Below, in pieces: positions 1-7,240 of a stretch of 64,000 nucleotides of DNA. The stretch is taken from positions 5,285 through 69,284 of the forward strand of contig JAWVZB010000001.1 of the NCBI GenBank assembly GCA_033722375.1, written 5' to 3'. Position numbers and translations under genes: made by a program. The notes under the pieces are model-generated. The model did no database searches, had not been told where the DNA came from, and saw only the letters and a list, made by a program, of their open reading frames with translations. Source of the DNA: JAWVZB01 sp033722375. GTDB taxonomy: Bacteria; Actinomycetota; Nitriliruptoria; Nitriliruptorales; Nitriliruptoraceae. Each line of letters opens with the position of its first letter. The first letter of the stretch is position 1.

Positions 1-2
1 CC

Positions 3-263
3 GCGCTCATGGGGCTGATCGAGATCGTCGTCGGGCTCGCGTTCATCGGTGCGGGGGCGGGGCGCAACAGCTCAGCGCTGTTCGCCCTGGGACTCGTCTC
101 CGGTGTCTTCGGCGTCGTCTGGCTGATCGAGCCCAACGCCTTCAACGACGCTCTCGGCGTGAACCGGGCGACCGCGTGGCTCTACCTGCTCTTCGGGTTG
201 GTGTCGTCGATCGTCGGCGGGTGGGCGAGCAACTACGAAGAACGCGTCGTCATCCGCCACTAG
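3..263 (+). CDS. Small polytopic membrane protein, 5' end outside the window
   Basis: The reading frame is open to the left edge, and the first ATG in view is at position 9, so the gene may begin upstream. The visible 84 residues are mostly hydrophobic, with roughly three membrane segments (residues about 3-17, 24-41 and 55-72), and end in a short charged tail (EERVVIRH). The layout resembles the C-terminal part of DUF4383-like actinobacterial membrane proteins, but no signature motif is visible and I assign no function. It is followed by a convergent aldo/keto reductase 53 bp away. Confidence 0.5.
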   Translation, partial: ALMGLIEIVVGLAFIGAGAGRNSSALFALGLVSGVFGVVWLIEPNAFNDALGVNRATAWLYLLFGLVSSIVGGWASNYEERVVIRH

Positions 264-316
264 GGCGTGCGGACCACACCGTGGGGTGACACGCGTGACC
301 CCCGGAAGCCCGACGG

Positions 317-1255
317 TCAGGCTTGGCTGGTGATCTGATCGATCTCGCGGCGGTCGTCGGGAGGGAGTTCCCATCCGGCTGCGGCCACGTTCGCGTGCAC
401 CTGGTCGGGCGTCGTCGCGCCGGCGATCACCGAGGCGACCACGTCGTCTGAGGCCAGCCACGAGATCGCGAGCTCCAACAGCGTGTGTCCACGCCTCTCC
501 GCGAACGACTCGAGTTCAGCAGTCGTGCGGAGGTTCTCCTCGTTGAGGAACCGCTGCGCGCGTTCTCGGGGGATGGACCCGAGTCGCGTACCGGGGGGCG
601 GTTCCTCGCCGAGCTCGTACTTGCCGGTCAGAACGCCAGAGGCGAGGGGGTAGTAGGGCAGCACCGCGAGGCCGTGACGACGGCAGGCGGGGATCACCTC
701 GTCCTCGACATCGCGGTGCAGCAGGTTCCAGTGGTTCTGCGCGGAGACGAACCGCGCGAGAGCGTGGTCGCGGGCCGCAGTCTCCGCCTCGTCGATCTGG
801 CGGCCGGAGAAGTTCGAGCACCCGATCTCTCGCACCTTGCCCGCGTGGACGAGCTCGTCGAGGGCTCCGAGTGTCTCCTCGATCGGGACGTCCTCGTCGG
901 GCCGGTGGAGCTGGTAGAGGTCGATGTAGTCGGTCCCCAGGCGGCGCAGCGAGTCCTCCACGGCGGTCGTGATCCAGTCCGGGGAGGCGCCCTGACGGGC
1001 GGGATCGTCCCCCATCTGCAGCCCGAACTTGGTCGCGATGATCGCCTCGTCTCGTCGGTCACCGAGTGCCGCTCCGAGGATCTCCTCGGAGCGTCCCTCG
1101 CCGTACCGGTCCGCCGTGTCGAACAGCGTCACCCCGGCATCGAGGGCAGCCCGGACGACCCGCTCGCTCTCGGCGGCCTCGAGCCGGCCACCGAGGTTGT
1201 TGCAGCCGAGTCCCACGATCGACACCGTGAGCGATCCGATCACCCGCTGTCGCAT
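317..1255 (-). CDS. Aldo/keto reductase
   Basis: This is a 312-residue NADPH-dependent oxidoreductase of the aldo/keto reductase (TIM-barrel) superfamily, expected in the cytoplasm. The catalytic tetrad is readable: Asp and Tyr in LFDTADRYGEG, Lys in IIATKFG and His in YQLHRPD. The family hallmark SNFSG and a C-terminal cofactor-binding stretch (SVIAGATTPDQV) are also present. The frame stays open far upstream (to 1948), but that part is antisense to ligC. The ATG at 1255, giving MRQRVIGSLTVS, matches the usual N-terminus of the family and is chosen as the start. It is divergent from ligC with a 57-bp gap. The substrate cannot be deduced. Confidence 0.9.
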   Translation of the reverse strand: MRQRVIGSLTVSIVGLGCNNLGGRLEAAESERVVRAALDAGVTLFDTADRYGEGRSEEILGAALGDRRDEAIIATKFGLQMGDDPARQGASPDWITTAVEDSLRRLGTDYIDLYQLHRPDEDVPIEETLGALDELVHAGKVREIGCSNFSGRQIDEAETAARDHALARFVSAQNHWNLLHRDVEDEVIPACRRHGLAVLPYYPLASGVLTGKYELGEEPPPGTRLGSIPRERAQRFLNEENLRTTAELESFAERRGHTLLELAISWLASDDVVASVIAGATTPDQVHANVAAAGWELPPDDRREIDQITSQA

Positions 1256-1312
1256 CTGTTCCTCCACTGGGACGTTGCCGCGTTGCCGGACGACGTTAGG
1301 GTGGCGCTCGAC

Positions 1313-2344
1313 ATGTCGAGTTGGCCGTTCGATCCGCCCCTGGCGCCCATGGAGGCGCGCGTCCGCAAGACCCTCCCTGACGGCGCTTGGGCCTACGAGC
1401 CGAAGTGGGACGGGTTCCGTTGTCTCGCGTGGAGCGGGCCCGAGCCCCGTCTCGACAGCCGCAACGAGAAACCGTTGTTGCGGTACTTCCCGGAGCTCGA
1501 AACAGCGATCGACATGCTCCCCGAGGGGTCGGTGGTCGATGGAGAGGTCGTGATCGTGACGAGCGGGCGTCTCGATTTCGACGCCCTCCAGCTCCGGCTT
1601 CACCCGGCCGAGTCGCGGGTGGAGATGCTCGCCGAGCAGACCCCCGCCCGGCTCATCGCGTTCGATGTGCTCGCGGTGTCGGGGCGGGACCTGCGGGAGG
1701 AACCGTTCGAAGCCCGTCGGGCGGAGCTCGAAGCGCTGTTCTCCGACCTCGACCCACCATGGCACCTCACGCCCTCGACCACCGACCGTGACACCGCCGA
1801 GCGCTGGTTCGATCAGTTCGAAGCGGCGGGCTGTGACGGGCTCGTGGCCAAACGCCTCGACGGTCCCTACGAACTCGGTGAACGGGCGATGGTGAAACTC
1901 AAGCACCGCCGCAGCGTCGACTGTGTCGTCGGGGGATACCGGGTCCACAAGGAGGGCGACCGGTTGGGCTCGTTGCTACTCGGGCTCTACGACGACAACG
2001 GTGAACTGCACTTCATCGGGCACTGCTCGGGGTTCCCCGACCAGGACCGCATCGAACTCCTCGAACTACTGCAACAGCATCAGGTCGAGGACAGCTTCGG
2101 CGAGAACGTCCGTCGCCCCGGTCAGGAGAGCCGCTGGTCCTCCGGCAAGGATCTGTCCTGGCACCCGGTCGCGCCGGGGCTCGTCGTGCAGGTCAGCTAC
2201 GACCAGCTCACGGGCGACCGCTTCCGGCATGCCACGCGCTTCGAGCGGTGGCGCCCCGACAAGGATCCCACCGCCTGCACCATGGATCAGCTCGAGCGCC
2301 CCGAGGGGCCGAGTTTCGACGACGTCGTCGCCGCTGACGGCTGA
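1313..2344 (+). CDS. ligC: ATP-dependent DNA ligase, LigC type
   Basis: This enzyme seals DNA nicks using ATP. The 343-residue protein closely follows the layout of mycobacterial LigC. The adenylation motif EPKWDGFR has the nucleophilic lysine at residue 31, followed by SRNEKPLLRYFPE, VVDGEVV, LIAFDVLA, DGLVAKR and MVKLKHRR. An OB-fold domain ends in FRHATRFERWRPDKDP. LigC enzymes act as back-up ligases in bacterial end joining and excision repair. The ATG at 1313 is preferred, and an in-frame GTG at 1301 is possible. It faces a LigD-type polymerase gene whose stop lies 17 bp from its own stop. No Ku gene is in the window. Confidence 0.93.
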   Translation: MSSWPFDPPLAPMEARVRKTLPDGAWAYEPKWDGFRCLAWSGPEPRLDSRNEKPLLRYFPELETAIDMLPEGSVVDGEVVIVTSGRLDFDALQLRLHPAESRVEMLAEQTPARLIAFDVLAVSGRDLREEPFEARRAELEALFSDLDPPWHLTPSTTDRDTAERWFDQFEAAGCDGLVAKRLDGPYELGERAMVKLKHRRSVDCVVGGYRVHKEGDRLGSLLLGLYDDNGELHFIGHCSGFPDQDRIELLELLQQHQVEDSFGENVRRPGQESRWSSGKDLSWHPVAPGLVVQVSYDQLTGDRFRHATRFERWRPDKDPTACTMDQLERPEGPSFDDVVAADG

Positions 2345-2361
2345 AACCGGGGTCGACGCGC

Positions 2362-3354
2362 TCAGTCCTGTGGCTCGCGCGCACGCGACGGGTTCACCCT
2401 CGGGGGCTCGCCCGGTTGCTTCGGATAGTGAGGCGGCCACGGGGCGTCCCCGAGGCCACGCTCCTCGTCCGCGAGCACGCGCTCGAGCGTCCTGCCGAGG
2501 TCGTGGTGGTGGTCGTCGAGCGGGGCGTACAGATCACCGACCTCGCGGTAGCGCTCGGGGAAGCGATCCATCGGGAAGTCCTCGATCGCGACCGCGTCGA
2601 GCTCGTCCCACGTGAAGGGAGCCGACACGAACCCCGTCTGGCGCACGCTGTAGGCGCTGGCGACGGTCTTGTCCCGAGCCGTCTGATTGAAGTCGATGAA
2701 GACACCGTCGCGCTGTTCCTTCCACCACTTCGAGGTCGCGACGGGGTTGCGGCGTTCCGCCTCACGGGCGATCGCGAGCGCCGCGCGCCGCACCTCGTGG
2801 AAGGTCCACCGTGGCTCGATCCGGACGTAGACGTGGATCCCCGTCGAGCCGGACGTCTTCGGGAAGCCGTGCAGCCCGTCCTCGTCGAGGATCTCGCGCA
2901 CCGTCGCGGCAACCGAGCGGACCTCGTCGAACCCGTGCCCGGGAGTGGGGTCGAGGTCGAGCCGCAGCTCGTCAGGATGGTCCGTGTCCTCTGCCCGGAC
3001 CGGCCACGGATGCAGGTCGATGGCGTTGAGCTGGACCATCCGCACGATGTCCGCGGGCGTCCGCGGTACCCACATCGGGCCCGGCTGCGCCGAGGCGAAC
3101 CGCACCCGGACCGTCTCGATGCCCGCGCGGGGCTTGGTGCGGCGGAGGTAGAAGGGGTCTTCTCCCACGCCCCGAGGCCATCGCTTGAGCTGACAGGGCC
3201 GCCCCACCACAGCTCGCAACGCGCCGTCGCCGCACGCCAGGTAGTGCTCGATGACGTCGTGCTTGGTCCAACCCTGCTCGGGGAAGAGGACCTTGTCCGG
3301 GTGCGTGACCCGGACGGGCTCACCGGCGACCTCGAGGTGGATCTCGTCGGTCAC
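2362..3354 (-). CDS. Stand-alone LigD-type primase-polymerase (Prim-PolC/PolD family)
   Basis: This is a 330-residue member of the archaeo-eukaryotic primase superfamily, equivalent to the polymerase domain of LigD but without ligase or nuclease domains. Visible signatures are the N-terminal VTHPDKVLFPEQGWTK, the catalytic acidic pair in RLDLDPTPG and the nucleotide-binding SGSTGIHVYV. LPWPV-like HPWPV and DFNQTARDKTVASAYSVR are also typical of PolD proteins. Such enzymes fill gaps and extend ends, often inserting ribonucleotides, during non-homologous end joining or excision repair. Its partner is probably the convergent LigC. A small gene lies 12 bp upstream on the same strand and is likely co-transcribed. 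Confidence 0.9.
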   Translation of the reverse strand: MTDEIHLEVAGEPVRVTHPDKVLFPEQGWTKHDVIEHYLACGDGALRAVVGRPCQLKRWPRGVGEDPFYLRRTKPRAGIETVRVRFASAQPGPMWVPRTPADIVRMVQLNAIDLHPWPVRAEDTDHPDELRLDLDPTPGHGFDEVRSVAATVREILDEDGLHGFPKTSGSTGIHVYVRIEPRWTFHEVRRAALAIAREAERRNPVATSKWWKEQRDGVFIDFNQTARDKTVASAYSVRQTGFVSAPFTWDELDAVAIEDFPMDRFPERYREVGDLYAPLDDHHHDLGRTLERVLADEERGLGDAPWPPHYPKQPGEPPRVNPSRAREPQD

Positions 3355-3366
3355 CCGGGCACCGGA

Positions 3367-3660
3367 TCAGTTCGACGCGGGCTGTCGGCGCTGCTCGCGC
3401 TCGTGGTACTCGGTGAGTCGAGTGTGGAGCTTCGCGGCGCTCAGCTCGGCCTGCGGGTGGTGCTCGTCACGGCGGGCGATCCACAGCGGGCGATGCCCGG
3501 TCCAGGTCGCCGTCTCGTCCACCTCGATCTCCCAACCGGGGAACTCGGACTCGAGCCACTCGATCGCGTCCTTGACCGCTCGCTCCGCGCTGGGGGTCGT
3601 GGTCTCGGTCTCGCAGTCGGTCACGTCAGCTCCGTCGGTCTGTCTCAGCATCTGTCTCAA
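3367..3660 (-). CDS. Small hypothetical protein upstream of the primase-polymerase
   Basis: This 97-residue soluble protein is highly charged, with no membrane segment or recognised motif. The core (AVKDAIEWLESEFPGWEIEVDETATW) reads as a helix followed by a strand. An internal GTG at 3624 (VTDCETETTTP) is an equally good start and would give 85 residues. Its stop is 12 bp from the start of the polymerase gene, suggesting an operon and possibly a DNA-repair-related accessory role. That role is inference from position only. Confidence 0.55.
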   Translation of the reverse strand: MRQMLRQTDGADVTDCETETTTPSAERAVKDAIEWLESEFPGWEIEVDETATWTGHRPLWIARRDEHHPQAELSAAKLHTRLTEYHEREQRRQPASN

Positions 3661-3894
3661 CGCCGGAAGACGCCCTCATCTTCCTCGTCAACGACGGTAC
3701 CGAGGCCGTGTGTCACGGCCCACTGTTCGGCCGGCGAGGCAGGGGAAACCGGGTGGAACGGAGAAGTAGAGACACGACGGAACGCGTGGCCGACCGAACA
3801 CGTCATCGATGTGCAACCAGCGCACGTTTCGGCGTACCGTCAGATCACGAACCATCCCTTCCACCAGCCCGGAATCGCACACAGGAGTCCCACC

Positions 3895-5685
3895 GTGCAG
3901 GAGTACACGACGGCAGGTCCGATCGAGCTACAGGACGACGACCATCTCGTCCAGCCGCTCATCGCGCACGCCGATGACCGGCCCCACGCCCCGCTCCTCT
4001 CCTACCGCGACGGTGATCGGTTCGTCGATCTCACGACGTCGGACGTGTGGAACCGCGTCCAGGCACTCGCGAAGGGGCTCATCGCCATCGGCATCGAACC
4101 CAAACAACGGGTCTCGATCATGAGCCACACCCGGCTCGAATGGGTGCTCATGGACTACGCGATCCTGGCCGCAGGTGGCGTCACGGTCCCGATCTACGAG
4201 ACCTCCTCGACCGAGCAGATCGAGTGGATCATCTCCGACTCGGGCGCCCGGGCGGTCGTGTTCGAGGACAGCGCTCTCAAGGCGAAGTTCGACGAGGTCG
4301 CCGACGGGCTCGACGACTGCGAGCACACGTTCGTCATCGAGGAGGGCGGGCTCGAAGCGCTCATCGAGGCCGGCAAGGACGTGGACGACGCGACGCTGGA
4401 CGAGCGGCTCGAGAACATCTCGACCGACGATCTCGCGACCATCATCTACACGTCCGGGACGACTGGGCGCCCCAAGGGGTGTCTCCTGACCCACCACAAC
4501 CTCCGCAGCAACGTGCTGAACACGGTGCAGCTCATCCAGGAGATGATCACCAAGGACGACAGCCAACTGCTGTTCCTGCCGTTGGCGCACTCGTTCGCGA
4601 AGATCCTGCTGCTGTCCTCGATCGAGCAGGGCGCCAAGGTCGGTTTCAACACCGAGATGGACAAGCTCACCGAAGAGATGCCGATGTTCGAGCCGACCTA
4701 CCTGGCGGCGGTTCCGCGGATCTTCGAGAAGGTCTTCACCGCTGCCCAGCAGCGAGCGGCAGCGGACGGCAAGGGCAAGATCTTCGACAAGGCTGCCGAG
4801 GTCGCCGAGCAGTACTCACGCGAGGAACGCTCTGGCACGGTCAGCCTCAAGACCAAGACGCAGCACTTCGTCTTCGACAAGCTCGTCTACGGCAAGCTCC
4901 GCGACGTGTTCGGTGGTCAGCTCAAGGCCTCGAACTCCGGCGGTGGCCCCCTCGGTGAGCGCCTCGCTCACTTCTTCAACGGCATCGGGGTCCAGGTCTA
5001 CGAGGGCTACGGCCTGACCGAGACCAGCCCCGTCCTGACCTCCAACCGGCCCGATGCGTGGAAGATCGGCACCGTCGGCCAGCCCATCCCGGGCACCACC
5101 ATCAAGATCGCCGATGACGGCGAGGTCCTCGCGAAGGGCCCCCAGATCTTCCAGGGCTACTACAACAACGAGGAGGCCACGAGCGAAGCCATCGACGACG
5201 ATGGCTGGTTCCACACCGGTGACATCGGCGAGCTCGACGACGACGGCTTCCTCAAGATCACCGGCCGCAAGAAGGAGATCATCGTCACCGCGGCGGGCAA
5301 GAACGTCGCCCCGGCGGTGCTCGAGGACCGCATCAAGCGTCACCGGCTCGTCAGCCAGGCGATGGTCGTGGGCGACAACCGGAAGTTCATCGGGGCGCTC
5401 GTCACGATCGACGAGGAGACCTTCCCCCAGTGGGCCGAGGAGCACGGCAAGACCGGCAAGTCGGTCGCCGACCTCACCCAGGACGAGGAGCTCCGCGCCG
5501 AGGTGCAGCAAGCCATCGACGACGCCAACCAGGCCGTGTCGCGTGCCGAGTCGGTCCGCGAGTTCCGCATCCTCCCACAGGACTTCACCGTCGAGGGCGG
5601 CGAGCTCACGCCCACACTGAAGGTCAAGCGTCGCGTCGTCGAAGACCGCTATTCCGAGCACATCGACGATATCTACAGCGGGTAG
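3895..5685 (+). CDS. fadD: Long-chain fatty-acid-CoA ligase (FadD15-like)
   Basis: This cytoplasmic, membrane-associated enzyme activates long-chain fatty acids to acyl-CoA with ATP. The 596-residue protein has the AMP-binding P-loop IIYTSGTTGRPKG (about residues 183-195). It also has YEGYGLTETSP (about 373-383), GWFHTGDIGEL (about 437) and the linker/A10 region ITGRKKEIIVTAAGKNVAP. Length and motifs match the FadD15 or plant-like LACS group common in actinobacteria. The frame is open upstream, but the GTG at 3895 has an AGGAGT ribosome-binding site 6 nt before it and starts at the family's usual N-terminus. It is transcribed alone, with 234 bp of non-coding DNA upstream. Confidence 0.95.
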   Translation: MQEYTTAGPIELQDDDHLVQPLIAHADDRPHAPLLSYRDGDRFVDLTTSDVWNRVQALAKGLIAIGIEPKQRVSIMSHTRLEWVLMDYAILAAGGVTVPIYETSSTEQIEWIISDSGARAVVFEDSALKAKFDEVADGLDDCEHTFVIEEGGLEALIEAGKDVDDATLDERLENISTDDLATIIYTSGTTGRPKGCLLTHHNLRSNVLNTVQLIQEMITKDDSQLLFLPLAHSFAKILLLSSIEQGAKVGFNTEMDKLTEEMPMFEPTYLAAVPRIFEKVFTAAQQRAAADGKGKIFDKAAEVAEQYSREERSGTVSLKTKTQHFVFDKLVYGKLRDVFGGQLKASNSGGGPLGERLAHFFNGIGVQVYEGYGLTETSPVLTSNRPDAWKIGTVGQPIPGTTIKIADDGEVLAKGPQIFQGYYNNEEATSEAIDDDGWFHTGDIGELDDDGFLKITGRKKEIIVTAAGKNVAPAVLEDRIKRHRLVSQAMVVGDNRKFIGALVTIDEETFPQWAEEHGKTGKSVADLTQDEELRAEVQQAIDDANQAVSRAESVREFRILPQDFTVEGGELTPTLKVKRRVVEDRYSEHIDDIYSG

Positions 5686-5697
5686 TCGCTGCCATCC

Positions 5698-6048
5698 TCA
5701 GGCGACGTCGAACACGAACGCGAGCACGAACCAGGCCGACGGGGCGTAGCTCACGATCGCGAGGCCCTGGAGGAGGCGCGTACGGAACCGGGATCGCGGC
5801 CACCGCGCACGGGTGAGTGCGGTGATCGCTGCGATCACACCCCAGATCAGCAGCAGCCCCCCGCTGTAGACGACGAGCACGGCGAAGAACAGGCAGGACA
5901 TGCCCTCGCAGTTCCATGGCAGCAGGTTGCCCTCGAGCTGACCGAGGACGATGCCGGTGAGGAACAGAGCGGGGGCGGCCAGCGCCCCGACCACCGTGGC
6001 CCGCCAGTCGGGGTCGAGCGCGGCGAACCAGTCTCTTACCCCCCGCAT
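5698..6048 (-). CDS. Small three-helix membrane protein
   Basis: This 116-residue protein has three hydrophobic helices. The first covers VVGALAAPALFLTGIVLG, the second FFAVLVVYSGGLLLIWGVIA, and the third is near the C-terminus around APSAWFVLAF. Two cysteines (NCEGMSC) lie in the loop after the first helix and could form a disulfide or bind metal. I place the start at the ATG giving MRGVRDWFAAL. The frame stays open to 6198, but the extra 50 residues are Arg/Ala/Pro-rich and look non-coding. It is convergent with fadD, 12 bp apart. Function unknown. Confidence 0.55.
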   Translation of the reverse strand: MRGVRDWFAALDPDWRATVVGALAAPALFLTGIVLGQLEGNLLPWNCEGMSCLFFAVLVVYSGGLLLIWGVIAAITALTRARWPRSRFRTRLLQGLAIVSYAPSAWFVLAFVFDVA

Positions 6049-6421
6049 CGCACGAGTCTCCTGTGCTGGTCGTGCGTCACCCCGACGTGGTGCAGAGCCC
6101 GGGGCTGGCTCGCGGTCTCCGGCGCTGTCCGGATCCGCTCTGGCGGTCGCCGCTTCGTCGGCTGCTTCGCGGCCGATAGGTCCCCGACGCGTCCTCACAC
6201 GATGAACCGTGGCGCCGGAGAGTGTGGTCGGCGTAGACCGCGCGCTCCTGCGGGCTCTGCAGGACCATCATGCCACAGGCCAGGCAGAAATGGAAGGGTC
6301 CACGACGACTCGACGTTTCTCGTGCCGTGAGCGGTCGCCGCTACGGTGCTCCTGATGGAGGAACCCCCTGGAGCTCGAGGGAGCAGCCGTCCAGGGTGTC
6401 GCGCCGAGTGGTGAGGTTCTC
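6049..6421. other. Gene-poor stretch upstream of the hydrogenase genes
   Basis: No convincing gene was found in these 373 bp. A minus-strand frame (6077-6340) contains a C-x2-C plus His/Cys arrangement that resembles a small zinc ribbon, but it lacks a usable start codon ahead of the first cysteines. The hydrogenase promoter should lie here, but no clear -35/-10 pair is visible. Confidence 0.3.
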
Positions 6422-7234
6422 GTGGCAGAGCGCGTCACGATCGTGTGGGTGCACGGAGGCGGCTGCGATGGCTGCACTATGTCGGTTCTCGGGGCGACCT
6501 CCCCGCGGCTCGAGGAGCTCGTCAGTGGCCGCTTGACCCGCTCGGAGATCAGCGTGGTGCACCCGCACCTCGTCGTCGAGGCGGGGGACGCCTACGTCGC
6601 GGCGCTCGACGCTGCTCGGCACGGACAATCGGACCCCTACGTCCTCGTGGTCGAAGGTTCGATGTTCGACGAGGCCCTGGCCGGGGCGGGAACGTTCTCG
6701 CGTCTCGGACAGCGCGACGGGGTGCCCGTCACCGTTGAGCAGTGGGTCAGCGACCTGGCGCCCGGGGCGGCAGCGGTGGTGGCGATCGGGACGTGCGCCA
6801 CCTGGGGCGGCATCCCGGCGGCCCGCGGCAACGTGACAGGGGCAGGCGGTGTCGACCAGGTGCTCGGTGCCGACTACGAGAGCGCGACGGGTCTCCCGAT
6901 CGTCAACGTGCCAGGCTGCGCCCCGAGCGGGGATGCGTTCCTCGAGACGATCCACTACCTGCTGCTCCACTTCGAGGGAGCGGTGCCGTTCGACATGGAC
7001 GAGCTCGGTCGCCCGCGGTGGCTCTACGCCGACGAGACGCCACTGCGGCGGCCACGGCTCCCCGGGATCGCCCGCGAGCCGGACGACGAGCTCACCGCTG
7101 CCTGTCCCGTCCCACAGCGGGGGTGGATCAACCGCCTGGGAGGTTGCGCGAGCGTGGGTGGCGACTGCAACGGGTGTACCCGCCCCGATTTCCCTGACCG
7201 CACGCTGCCACTCGTCGCCGTGACCCGGGACTGA
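6422..7234 (+). CDS. [NiFe] hydrogenase small subunit lacking distal-cluster ligands
   Basis: This is the electron-transfer subunit of a [NiFe] hydrogenase, 270 residues. Proximal-cluster cysteines are present in GGGCDGC, GTCATWGG and VPGCAPSG. Medial-cluster cysteines are in AACPVPQRGW and in GGCASVGGDCNGCTRPDFPD. The tail spacing and the RPRWLY segment most resemble the actinobacterial group 1h type, from memory of that family. Group 1h normally has Asp in place of the second CDGC cysteine, and this protein has Cys. The segment that usually supplies one His and three Cys for the distal cluster is replaced by a short, Cys- and His-free stretch (about residues 201-223). There is no Tat signal, so the enzyme is probably cytoplasmic or membrane-peripheral. 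A GTG start at 6422 is used. The large subunit follows 6 bp downstream. Confidence 0.88.
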   Translation: MAERVTIVWVHGGGCDGCTMSVLGATSPRLEELVSGRLTRSEISVVHPHLVVEAGDAYVAALDAARHGQSDPYVLVVEGSMFDEALAGAGTFSRLGQRDGVPVTVEQWVSDLAPGAAAVVAIGTCATWGGIPAARGNVTGAGGVDQVLGADYESATGLPIVNVPGCAPSGDAFLETIHYLLLHFEGAVPFDMDELGRPRWLYADETPLRRPRLPGIAREPDDELTAACPVPQRGWINRLGGCASVGGDCNGCTRPDFPDRTLPLVAVTRD

Positions 7235-7240
7235 TCGGCC

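Noticed and set aside
1256..1948. Upstream extension of the aldo/keto reductase frame by 231 codons
   Set aside because: It lies entirely antisense to ligC, has no domain features, and the reductase fold starts exactly at the ATG at 1255.
2416..3894. Long open frame preceding the acyl-CoA ligase
   Set aside because: It is the shadow of the minus-strand primase-polymerase and small gene. The true start has a good ribosome-binding site at 3895.
6077..6340. Minus-strand frame with C-x2-C and His/Cys resembling a small zinc ribbon
   Set aside because: No ATG, GTG or TTG lies ahead of the cysteine pair, and the rest is Arg/Ser/Gly-rich as in shadow frames. It would need an unusual start to be real.
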